From NCBI GenBank assembly GCA_003833135.1, contig QZLH01001093.1, positions 22,188 through 43,431 of the forward strand: 21,244 nt of DNA, in the 5' to 3' direction. The notes beneath the pieces were generated by a model. That model saw only the letters and a program-made list of their open reading frames with translations, searched no databases and was not told the origin of the DNA. Shown here one piece after another: positions 1-10,075 of this stretch (position 1 is the first letter of the stretch; every line of letters starts with the position of its first letter). The stretch is from Oehlia diaphana (lineage: Eukaryota > Glomeromycota > Glomeromycetes > Glomerales > Glomeraceae). The position numbers and the translations under genes were made by a program.

Positions 1-26
1 AAAGAATATTTTTATTTACTCAACCC

Positions 27-37
27 TTTTTTTTTGA

Positions 38-128
<91 letters not shown>
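27..128. repeat. Long poly(T) tracts upstream of the RCC1 gene
   Basis: Three runs of T are seen: about 9 T at 27-35, 24 T at 38-61 and 54 T at 75-128, with a short mixed spacer at 62-74. They end about 170 bases before the RCC1 start codon. Poly(dA:dT) tracts are known to exclude nucleosomes in fungal promoters, so a promoter role is possible. The exact run lengths are unreliable because homopolymers are often mis-sequenced. A poly(A) tail remnant of a retroelement on the minus strand is the alternative. Confidence 0.7.
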
Positions 129-129
<1 letters not shown>

Positions 130-295
130 GAGAAAAATTTATATTTTTTTTTTATGTACGATTTATTTTCTTTTACTTTGCCATTTTTTTTTCTTACAAA
201 TCAACCTTTTTTTTCTCTTATTGTTTACAATTTGATAAACTATTTTTTATTAGTTTAAATAGGCTTTTTTACATCTTCTTAAATTTCCTATTATA

Positions 296-2416
296 ATGGT
301 TAAACGTGCCAAACAACAAGTTACTGAACCTACTACTGATACCAGACGTTCTGATCGAATTAAGGGACGCACTGTTACTGATCAAGCTTCATCAACTAAT
401 GCTACTGCGGCTGCTTCAGTCAAATCAACTACATCATCCCGTCCTATTCGTCAAGCCAGTCGGAAAAAATCTCCTCAAAAGACTGCTACCTCTAAGTCAG
501 ACCGTCCTAGACGTAACGTTACAACTGCAAGAAGTACTCCTGCTGCTTCTAATACTCCGCATAAAAGGAAACGTAAAAGTACTTCGGTGGTTAATCCTGC
601 TAATCAACCGTCAGGTGGTACTAATATTGAACAACGAACTTCTAAAAAGGTTAAGTTTGTTCTAATAGATCCAACTACATCAGAAAGTTCTACTTCTTCA
701 AGAAACGCAGATTTAAATCAGCCTTATACTGCTACTGTTCAAGAATCTCAAGTAGCTTCTTCGGTCGTCATTCAAGAAACTACTATACCTCAAGTTACTA
801 CTACTATTATTCCTGCTATGAAATCATCTAAAAAACGTTTGACCGCTGCCGAAGATTCAAAGTTGTTAACTGGCAGTACTTCTTCAAGAAGATCGAGAAA
901 ACGTGCTGTAGAGGAAGATTATAAATTATTGAAACCTAAACGTAGAAAAGGCGACACTTTTACTGTACCGATTCCTACTCGTTCACAACAAATTGGTCAA
1001 GTTTACGTTATTGGTTCAAATGAATTTTCTCAATGTGGTATGGAAGGGATAGAAAATTCAAAAAAATTAGAATATATTAAAACTTTGGAGGAATTTAAAA
1101 TTGTCGATGTAAGTGCAGGATCTCTTCATAACGCTGCTCTTACTGTTGATGGTAAAATTGTAACATGGGGGATTAATGATCATGGTAAGTTTAATCAACT
1201 AAACGTTACACCTTTGTCATACTTTAATCATATAATTTATTTATTTATTTATAAATTATTAATTAAACTTAGGTACACTTGGTCGTTTCACTGAAACTCC
1301 TAGGTCAGCAGAGGCGAAAGCAATTTTAGAAGCGGGAAATTATAATATAATTGATGAAGGAAAACCCGCATATGCTGAAGGTCTTGATAATGTAAGCATT
1401 GTAAAAGTAGTATGTGGAGGTAACGCTACATTCGCTATCTCCGATCAAGGGCATCTATATGCGACGGGTACTTTCAAGGTTTGCAAAAGTTTCATCATCC
1501 ATCATTATCATTATCATATTATTACATATTTAATTAGCAAACTAAAAAAAAAAAATTTTTTTTTCCTAAAAACTAGGGCAAAGACGGAATTATTGGATTT
1601 TCCTATGATAAACGTATTGAACAACCAATATTCACACGATATTCCTCATTCGAAAATTTAACAATAGTTGATATAGCAGCAGGTGTTGATCATGCTTTGG
1701 CGCTTACTACAGAAGGAGATGTATATGCATGGGGAAGTAACGAAGCCTACCGTCTTGGGAAAAAACTTTCAGAACGCAGATCGCTCAAACCGCTAGTACC
1801 ATTTAACCTAGGATTAAAACATATCGTCCGATTGTACGCTGGTTCATATCATAACTTTGCAATTGATGATAATGATAAAGTATGGGTCTTTGGCTTTAAC
1901 AATATGGGACAGTGTGGTCTTGATACATCAAAACAAGCTATTATCCCTCCTGAAAGGCATTCGTTCCTTAACAAAATCGGGATAAAAGTAGAAGAGTTCG
2001 CCGCTGGTGAACATCATACGCTTGCTCGTATGCAAAATGGACAAGTTTACAGTTTTGGACGATCTGATTATGGCCAACTTGGTTTAGGAAATAGCGTTCT
2101 CCCGACTAAGGGATCTAAAGCAAGAATATCAACTCCGACTGTCATTCCAAGCCTATCTTCAATAAAATCCATAGGAACTGGAGATCATTTTTCAATGGCC
2201 GTCGATGCGGTCAATAAGATTTATGCATGGGGATTTGGGGAATATTTCGTCTTAGGAAATAGGAAAGAAGAGGAAGTGACATCACCATTTCGGATGCCGG
2301 ATTTAAACGAATTGGAAGGCAAGGATATTGTTCGGATAAGTTGCGGATCAGCGCACGTGTTGTTCCTTATTGTAGCAACAGATGGAGAAGCCATGGATGT
2401 AGATACTAATAATTAA
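296..2416 (+). CDS. RCC1: RCC1-type Ran guanine nucleotide exchange factor (Pim1/Srm1/Prp20 homologue), 3 exons
   Basis: Exons are 296-1184, 1273-1478 and 1577-2416. Introns 1185-1272 and 1479-1576 are GT-AG and restore the frame, giving 644 aa. Residues 1-233 form a Ser/Thr/Lys/Arg-rich tail with basic clusters such as RRSDRIKGR and HKRKRKS, likely nuclear-localising and chromatin-binding. From about residue 234 (GQVYVIGSNE) the RCC1 repeats begin. Blade signatures include WGINDHGTLGR across intron 1, GTFKGKDGIIG across intron 2, YAWGSNE and YSFGRSDYGQLGLGN. The pair AAGVDHALAL (Asp403-His404) lines up by eye with the catalytic Asp region of human RCC1. The family loads GTP on Ran at chromatin, driving nuclear transport and spindle assembly. 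The protein is longer than yeast homologues because of the tail. Its 3' end faces the XPF gene. The start is the first ATG of the long open frame; no ATG-initiated alternative was preferred. Confidence 0.95.
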
Positions 2417-2787
2417 AAGTAACAATTAAAAACTATCATTTCATTTCTTTTAAAAAAAAGCAAATAGGATATTGGTGAGTTTAATTTGCTGTTAGTATGA
2501 TATTAGAAATAACGTTGATTAATAATTTTTTTTAATAATTATAAAATAAAGTATTTATTTTTATACTTTTTCTTTGTACATAATTAATTAATATGGTTAT
2601 TAGTAATAATAGTATACAACTTTTACAATCAAAATCTTAGCATTGATACACACACAATACATAAAATTCGAAATTATGATATAATAAAAAGTCATTTCAA
2701 TTCGCAAAATACAAAAGCTCATACAGAATTTAGGAAGGCCATATGAATTATTATCTATTTATCCTATTTTTTTTGCTCTTACTATTC
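2417..2787. other. Convergent intergenic spacer between RCC1 and XPF
   Basis: This 371-base AT-rich spacer lies between two facing stop codons. It must hold both 3' UTRs. An AATAAA sits at 2545-2550 on the plus strand for RCC1, and a minus-strand AATAAA overlaps 2554-2559 and could serve XPF, though such hexamers are common by chance at this base composition. I see no coding frame or RNA gene in it. Confidence 0.5.
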
Positions 2788-5700
2788 TTATTTTTCCTCT
2801 TTAACATCTCTATTAAAAAATTCGAATAATTTATTTCCATTATCATTACCAATCATGTTTTGTAATTCATTTTTAGACAACTGGCTTAATTCCTTTAAAT
2901 TTTCCACTTTTGACATTATATATTTATAATTTTTCGATGTAACTCCAGGTAATGATCTTAAAAATTCCTATTAAATAAGAATAGCAAAGATAAAAGGTAT
3001 GTAAGATATTAAGATGTCATAATTATATTAAATGGTATTGTCTCTTAGTATATGTACCTGTGGAATTAGGTTATAGTCACTTTCAATCGCATTGTTGGTA
3101 ATTAAACTATCATCAATTTCACCATCATCTAATCCAATCATTTGAGCTGTTTCTAAATCGGGCTCTTCTTCTAATTTCTAAAAAAAAAAAAAAAAAATAG
3201 TAAATTAAATATACGTTTCACAATATATTAAAAAGCATATTAATTTTATTTACTTTAAGATCTTGAAATATTTCGACGGTAGCAATAGGGTTACTTGACC
3301 AAATAATTTTAAGTCTTGGAAATGTTATTGTTAATAACACTAATTTTGACGATATATCATTCATACCTATGTCCGGTCTAAATTCATTTATAGACTATAC
3401 ATGCGTGTACAACGCAATAAGATAAGCAATAAAAACAAACGTATGACAGAGATTAAAATGATTCAATTACCTGTAATGTAAACGATTGATTTCTATCAAA
3501 TTCAATTAACAAGATAGGCTGTTTATAATGTATAGACATAGCTTCACACTGTGTATATCTAAACAAATAGTCAATTTACCGCTCACATATTTTGAAAGAG
3601 AACATATAAATACTTACAATCTTCCTGAATTAAAGCTTCCAATTAAATCAGAAATAGATTTACGCTCAACGCATATATTAGGTGATAATATATAATCACC
3701 TATCGTTAATGTACATGGCAATATTTCGATTCCTGATTGATGTAATAATGATGGTAATGAACTACGAAATTCTCTTACATCTATTATAATCTAATTGTGT
3801 TCGCAATATTCAAGAAAAATGTAAAAGATTAAAAAAGCCGATTAATAATAATCCAAAATATCTACCATTTACCTTTGGTTCTTTAATTTGTTGTGTAATT
3901 CTACCACCTGCTATACGTGTATTAATATTCAAAGATTCATATTGATTGTTAATTACTCTTAAAGGTCTTCCCAAAGGAATAGCCATGATCTAATAAATAA
4001 TCATAAATACAGAACATCAATCATTCATCATCTAATCCTTGACAAAAAGGAATCGTAAACCCGAAATATATCATATATTTACACTTTTTTCTCTAATTAA
4101 TTTTTCAAAAGCATCTTTTTCTTTACGTATCACACTTAAATATTTTTGCTCTTCGATAGAATTTTCATACATCATAAAAAACACTTTACATGGTAAATTA
4201 GGATATAAAGTTCGATATACCTATTATTCAAAAAATAATAATCTTAACCTTGAATATTAAGTAGAATAAAATCTAATTATTAACTTCTCGACTAAAAGAA
4301 ACTTACTTCAACTCTTCTAACAAAAGCTTGGTCAGGATGATAAATAATAATATATTTGGGTTTAATAGACTGTAATACTCTATCATCTTCTTCACCACTA
4401 ATAGGTCTAATAATAATTAAATCTCTCAAGTCCAATAATCCAAAATAAGTAGAAAATGCTTCCACATCAAATTCATCGTCATAACAAAAAGTTGATGAAC
4501 TATCATTTGATGAAGTGTTTGTAGAAAAAGTAACTGCTGTTGATACTTCAGGTAATATAGTTTGATTCGAATTTATGCTACAAATGAAGTAAGAAAAGAA
4601 TAAGAACTTTTTTATTAAATAATAATAATAATAATAATGTAATTTCAATAATCACAAATTCGCTATTTCTTGAGCTTCTTCCTCAAGGAGCTTAGCCTTA
4701 GATTTCCTCATAGGGACAACAGAAGCGGCAGTATTTGATCCACCACGTATGCGTCTTCTCTTATTAGGTGGTTGTTGCCCACGTTGAAATGTTCCTCTTT
4801 TTGGTGGTTCATCTTTTTTTTAAAAAAAAATAAATTTGTTTTATGCTACTCACTTTTCTTAAAGGGATTAATTAAATTTACAACATACCTCTCTCACTAT
4901 TACTATTTACTTCCTTACTTCTTTCTTTACCATTTTCGTTAAACAAATTTTTACTCACTTTACTCATTCCACTTTTCCATTTAAAATAATTTTTTAGTAA
5001 TCTCCCTAACATAATACTACCTTTATCCAATCCTTGTCTTTCAGCAATATGCATAGTTGATAAATACTCTCTTAATTGCGAACATTCCCTTTCATTTTCC
5101 ATCATTATCAATATAGTATTGTTTAAATGACTTAAATCTTCTCCTTCGGAAGAAGTTCTTGAAGTTTCAGTAGCGTGACTTGTTATATCTGATTCGATCT
5201 CTTGCAATATTTCTGCCAATAAATTCCATTTTGGAAGTTCTTCTAATACAGGTTGTATACCCGGAGGTAATTTTGATGTCGGGTAAGAATTTTTTTGAGT
5301 ATTATCTGTAGGAATTGTAGTTGATGTACGAACAAATACACGTCTTTTCGCTACCTAAATAAAGTAAACTCCGATAAATTTGTATAAACAGTCAAACATA
5401 AACTTCGTAAAAATATATCTATGAACGTAATTACACTAAAAATCGTATTTCCAGCATCCAAAGATAACCAAGGAGATTGTTGTTGTTGTGATAAAGCAGA
5501 AGTGGGAGTTTGACTTGTAATAATGGTTTCTAAAAAACTATTAAATGATACGCAATCATAACTAACCAAGTACCTATAATATTAAAAGTTGATCCAGTTA
5601 AATTCAAAAAAAAAAGGAACACCAAAAAGAAATTAACGAAAAAATTTAATCAAATACATACTCAAGTAACTTTCTTAGAGTAGTTAAATCATTAACTATC

Positions 5701-7275
5701 AACTTAGTTTTTGAGCTGACACGATGCCAGACAGGTTCTAGTTGTTGTTTTATTAATACATCGAATGATCTAAAAAATGAATTTTCTACTGATAAATCAT
5801 CAACGTTTAACTAAAATTTAAAATAAACCATAATAAGTATTAATCACAAGCTTTCGGTTAAAATAAAAATACTGGAAATTTGTAACTTACCCAATTTCCA
5901 TTCCCCTTTTTTATTTCACTTAAGCAAGCTTCAATACATTCGGTAATAGCCTGTTGAATTTCGTCCATTGATGGGCTTAAAGGTTGATACAATTCTGTTA
6001 CATCCGCTTTACGCTGTTCTAAGCAATCCCTTATCATCACATGAAATCTGTTGAAGAGAGTGATACAAGTAAGTAAATTGAATTAAAATTTAAAATATCA
6101 TGTATTCGACGAAGAATATTACAGATTTATCGAACAGGTAAATATAAATTGTTGAACATAAATATAAGACAAACCTCGGATATAAAAAAACTTTACGTAA
6201 TTGAAGTAATTGAAGAGCAGTTTGTAAAGGTGATAATCCTGATGAAATAAATGACTCAGGAGAATCTGAAAATGCTTTAATAAACCCTTCCTACAAAAAA
6301 TACAAGGAGCATAACGATATTAAAAAAACAAATTATATATTGGAGTAATAAGAAAAGAATGAAATGCATGAAGGCACCTTATTCTCTTCTTTAAATATTC
6401 TCAAGATGAATGCTTCTGTTGAAGTTTCATTCACCCTAAAGCAAAATAAGTACATATGTTATCAACCCGATGTTAAATTTATACATAAACAAAAAAACTT
6501 GTCCAAAAATCCAACAAAGATATAACCAAAAAGGTACCTTTCAGCGTGCATAACTAAAATTCCAGTAATTAGATAAGTTGGTATACGTTTTTGTAAAAGA
6601 TCAATTATAAGTATTCTTGAAGTTATAGATAATATACCACCAGAAACGTATAATTCTGATCTATAAATAAATTAAATAAAATACTTTTTAAATTATGATT
6701 CTTTATTCATCGAACCATTTTATTTTTGATACAATAATATATTTAAATTTGCGTTCCATTAAATCTATCCTTATTTCCGATTTTCTTCTCTACTTATTAA
6801 AATTTTTAATTTTACTAGCCTTTCATTTTTAATCTTAATAAATTTACCCCTTCTCAATTCTTTTATCGTGAATTTACCTTTCTTTAGAATTAGTTTCATT
6901 ATTAACAACGCGAAGTCCAGGTTTCTTGACACCACATTCAGCAAGTTCCTCTTTAATAAAGTTTAACTCGTGTCCATTAGCATTCAGTAATATTACTAAA
7001 GATTCTTTATCAGAATAAATTTTTAGTAGTGCACATATTATTCTACGCAAGCCCAAACCACGACTTAATATAAGTAAACCATCTTCAGATAACAATTCTT
7101 CGAAAATGTGACGATGGAATTCTAGTGGGAGTGTGCAAGGATATGAAAGTTGAGTTGAGGAAAGCGAAGGTAAGGTTATATGAGAGCATACTTGAGAACG
7201 AGAGGAAGAATGAGATTCGGGAGGCGATCCTACTGGAGAAAAGTCGGTTTCAGCTGGAAGTATTTGTGAAGACAT
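2788..7275 (-). CDS. rad16 (XPF/ERCC4/RAD1): XPF/Rad1/Rad16 structure-specific DNA repair endonuclease, 17 exons
   Basis: Reconstructed exons, 5' to 3': 7275-6878, 6660-6538, 6435-6378, 6290-6175, 6047-5891, 5810-5662, 5573-5435, 5354-4889, 4812-4656, 4577-4307, 4220-4083, 3989-3873, 3790-3618, 3558-3471, 3394-3254, 3177-3058, 2967-2788. All 16 introns are GT-AG and frame-consistent, giving 996 aa, between human (about 916) and budding yeast (about 1100). Order: degenerate SF2 helicase-like half ([55 protein letters not shown]), a low-complexity linker, the ERCC4 nuclease (aa about 764-860) and a C-terminal tandem helix-hairpin-helix ([13 protein letters not shown]). The nuclease keeps IDVREFR (Asp767), GDYILSP (Asp795) and ERKSISDL (Glu805, Arg806, Lys807, Asp811), so it is probably active. 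With its ERCC1/Swi10/Rad10 partner this family makes the 5' incision in nucleotide excision repair and cuts flaps in recombination and crosslink repair. The least certain donor is GTGATT at 4655. Confidence 0.97.
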
Positions 7276-7641
7276 TGTAATAACAACTAATTTTTTTGTC
7301 GATCATTTTCCGTAAATTTGAAGCCACGTGCAAGTTAAGGTTACATTTATTTAAACAGAAGAACGTTTCAACAGCAAAAATAGTTCCAATCCGAAAATAA
7401 TAATAGGAAGCTACTAGAAAAGAATGCAAAGGAAAATAATAACTAGTGGACGGGACAAATTAATATGCACTTGAAACAGATAAAAGTACAATTATTCATT
7501 TAAATAAAAATCAATTCGACATTGCAATTACGAATATTAGATTCATTTAATGCTTGCAATTTTTTACGCTTTTTCTCCCCAATCAGTGGTGAAACGAAAT
7601 ACATTTAAAAATTATAATCAGGAACGTAATAAACAACAAAT
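7276..7641 (-). promoter_or_regulatory. Upstream region of XPF with a CACGTG box
   Basis: This non-coding stretch precedes the XPF start codon. It contains the palindrome CACGTG at 7325-7330, about 50 bases before the ATG. CACGTG is the core of E-boxes bound by bHLH factors (Cbf1/USF type). No TATA element can be chosen with confidence in such AT-rich DNA. The assignment as promoter rests on position only. Confidence 0.4.
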
Positions 7642-8135
7642 TCTCAATTGAGAACCGAATTAGTTACACCACGCTCAGCACATAAAGCAGAAATAAGAGA
7701 AGCAAATTAAAGGAGGCACAAGAGCAAGAAAAGTAAATTTAAGGCTCAACCACTTCATAGTGGTTCACCTGATGTAAGTTACTTGACAAAATATATTTAC
7801 GGTAAAAAAAATTTTTCATTCGTATTATAATTATTTTTATTATAAGTTTTGCCTCCTATTCTTCCGTTACCTACTACTGTGACTAAACTATTAATCTAAG
7901 GACTGACATTAAAAGAGTGAAATATCAACAGTCTTTACGAAGGAAGATTTACCATTTCGTGCAAGACCAGCATCTAATGTGTTACCTTATCGTCCAAAAA
8001 AAATCGGATAAACCTATAACGAAAGCTGTTGAATTCAATCTTCATACTGATGAACGTCTTGAAAAACGTAAAGTCATACGATAAACAGAGATATAAGAAA
8101 AGATACTAAAAGAACGAAAGCAAATAGAAGAAGAG
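7642..8135 (+). pseudogene. Decayed TPX2-family (spindle assembly factor) gene fragment
   Basis: Translation in shifting frames gives consecutive TPX2-like blocks: QLRTELVTPRSAHKAEIREA, then KLKEAQEQEK, then SKFKAQPLHSGSPDV, LPPILPLPTTVTK, LPFRARPASNVLPYRPKK and SDKPITKAVEFNLHTDERL, followed by a charged helix ending KERKQIEEE. These match by eye the order of TPX2: an F-K-A-R/Q-P motif, a proline-rich link, a second F-x-A-R-P motif, then the FNLHTDER repeat and a coiled coil. The frame is broken near 7706 and 7735, around 7890-7925, and in an A8 run at 7996-8003; in-frame stops follow at VIR(stop)TEI(stop)EK. A relic intron is visible (donor GTAAGT after PD, about 7775) and a donor GTACGTAAG at 8136. 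TPX2 is a Ran-regulated microtubule nucleator and Aurora A activator. This copy cannot make an intact protein unless the sequence has several errors. Confidence 0.75.
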
Positions 8136-8411
8136 GTACGTAAGTAAATTCGGATTTCTGTTTGCAAATTCTATTTTGACGGGCGCAAACCTTTTGACTG
8201 TGTGAAATTTGGAAGTGAATATTTGGAAGGATCCATTTTGTGATGCGCTACAATAGGCTTCTTGACGCGCACAAATTTGATAACTTGAATCAACCGGTTT
8301 TGATTGCACCTTATCATTATTAATTTCATTTTCCTTGTTCGTCATCCTAACGTAATTCGAGGTAGACTATAAAATTTAATTTTTTAGCTTAGTTAAATTT
8401 AATGTAATTAT

Positions 8412-8560
8412 AACTATCAGAAATGACATGTTCTCTTACGGAGTTTTTTTTCAAAAATTGTTGTACACGCTCTGCCAATGAAATTTTTATTTATCTCATT
8501 AGAACGCTCCCTCGCGTGAAATCTGAAGGGTTTAGGAATTGTCAAAACTGTGCCAAGGTT
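8412..8560 (-). pseudogene. Second TPX2-like fragment, opposite strand
   Basis: On the minus strand, positions 8545-8501 encode LTIPKPFRFHARERS, which closely resembles the LT(V/I)P-x-PF-x-F-x-T/A-R/E-R signature that opens TPX2 repeats. Downstream the same frame gives NEINKNFIGRACTT, while a neighbouring frame gives AERVQQFLKKNSVREH, so a frameshift near 8480 is likely. The frame ends at a stop near 8417-8419. The fragment is inverted relative to the other TPX2 relic 280 bases away. It could be part of the same old gene separated by an inversion, or a separate insertion. It rests mainly on one 15-residue motif. Confidence 0.5.
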
Positions 8561-9021
8561 GCCGTTCCTTAAATATAAATAACAAAGGTATTTACTATTG
8601 AATAAGAATATGATTAGGTTTATACGAATATTCATACCCGAATCCCTCCTTATAATATGGTGCAAGAAAAGAAAATGGACCTTGCGAGTTCGGCGGTTCA
8701 ATTTCTCTGTTTTCGAATATTATTATTTTATTTTGAATTGTAAGTTGCAAATAGTAAAAATTGTGTTTAAATAAGAAAAATATCCAAATATGTAACACGG
8801 TACACGTCATAATCAGTATGTTTATTACGGACGCGACAAGACTCGCGATTCGCGTATGCGTCACATGTTTTATTTGTAAATGATCTGCATGGTGCATATA
8901 CCATATTAGCTACCGTGATTAATAATAGAATAGGTACAGTCTATAATTGGTACAGTCTTTGTAAAATATACCTTATACTTTGATATGATTACAGTTGCAC
9001 TTGCTAAAAAAACAAATTTAA
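8561..9021. other. Stretch without a supportable gene
   Basis: A minus-strand open frame covers 8595-8897 but is hydrophobic, has no recognisable motif and overlaps the frame carrying the TPX2-like motif. Some of this DNA may be further decayed coding sequence: it contains CG-bearing words (for example around 8830-8860) that are unusual for the AT-rich intergenic background. I see no RNA gene or repeat. Confidence 0.3.
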
Positions 9022-9198
9022 GCCCTAAAGAGTGTTTATAAGGAAGATTTGCGGTTGATATCCGGACCAATTGGATTAGTAAATTTCGGCCAAAATTTAG
9101 ATAATCAATTTGTTAAGGCCAAATACCGTGGGAATTTGCTCATGCCAAGTGCCAAGAACTTGCCTATTGTTCAGACTTTTTATGATATAGCTCTTTGA
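9022..9198 (+). pseudogene. Short open frame, possible decayed coding fragment, unknown
   Basis: From 9022 to a TGA at 9196-9198 the frame is open and gives a protein-like translation, including RLISGPIGLVNFGQNLDN and GNLLMPSAKNLPIVQTF. There is no ATG at its left edge; a TAA precedes it, and the only Met is internal. The composition is mixed and not low-complexity, unlike chance frames in AT-rich DNA, which suggests an exon or an old coding remnant. I do not recognise the family. It could equally be chance. Confidence 0.25.
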
Positions 9199-10075
9199 AA
9201 TGTCCCAGCAAACACTTCTTTCGGTTAAAGTCACGGAAGTACATAGCAATATACTGTTTGTAATATATTATTATTAAGGAAATAAATGATGTTCATTGCC
9301 CAAACTGTTGTATAACATTATTGTTTTGGGAAAATATTACTTTGATTGTAAACGAAAGAAGTTTCGGTTGAAAGATTATGTATAGTAGGTTGTCACTTGC
9401 CTAGATTGAAAAGCAGAGACATGAGAAGATTCGATCATCAAGCCACTTATGATTAAACTTTTTCAAGCTCAAGTGTGACATTCCACATATTCAAGCTTAA
9501 TGAAAATCCAAATAAACTTTCTTTTTTCATCACTATACATTACAATAATGTAAATAAATATTGATTTGAATTGCGGATTGAAATTAAAAAAAAACTAAAA
9601 ATTTTTTAGCTTATCTTATTAGGCAAATCGAAAAATTCGCTACTTTAGATATTCGAAAACTTTTTAAAATATAAATATTCCTCACTTTCAATCTTTTTGC
9701 GAAATAAATTTTATAACTCTCTTTTTTCCTTTTGCTATCCTTTCCCTTCAATTATTACAGTATTAATATATTATTATTTTTTTTTTTTTTTTGTATTAAT
9801 ATGAAGTTATTAAGTGTGAAGATTTCATTTATTTTCGATAAAGTTTCGTTATAGATATAATATAATATATAAAAATTTTTTTTTAATACTTCAAAGGTAA
9901 CTTAGGTTACTTATCTTCATTGCTATATAGACTGTGATAGTATAATAGACTATTTCATATACTATATTTTCCAAATAGCTATCCTTTTTTTCTTCTTTAG
10001 AATTATTGCTTCTAACGAAAGTTTTTAAAAAGGAACCTTTTTAAAAATTTATTTTTTATTGAAAAAGAAAACAAA
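9199..10075. other. Intergenic and upstream region of the Ser/Asn-rich gene
   Basis: No open frame of note. It becomes T-rich toward the right, with a run of 14 T or more near 9778-9792 and pyrimidine-rich stretches around 9718-9755 and 9986-10000, which resemble fungal promoter or leader DNA. The gene that follows starts at 10076. No repeat or RNA gene is seen. Confidence 0.35.

Noticed and set aside
4039..4260. Plus-strand open frame inside the XPF gene
   Set aside because: It is antisense to XPF exon 11 and the flanking introns, which are strongly supported by homology.
8106..8345. 79-codon minus-strand open frame
   Set aside because: Its end is antisense to the TPX2-like coiled-coil region and the rest has no recognisable motif. 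A relation to the N-terminus of TPX2 was considered but I could not support it.
8595..8897. 100-codon hydrophobic minus-strand open frame
   Set aside because: No motif, no splice or start context, and it overlaps the frame that carries the TPX2-like signature.
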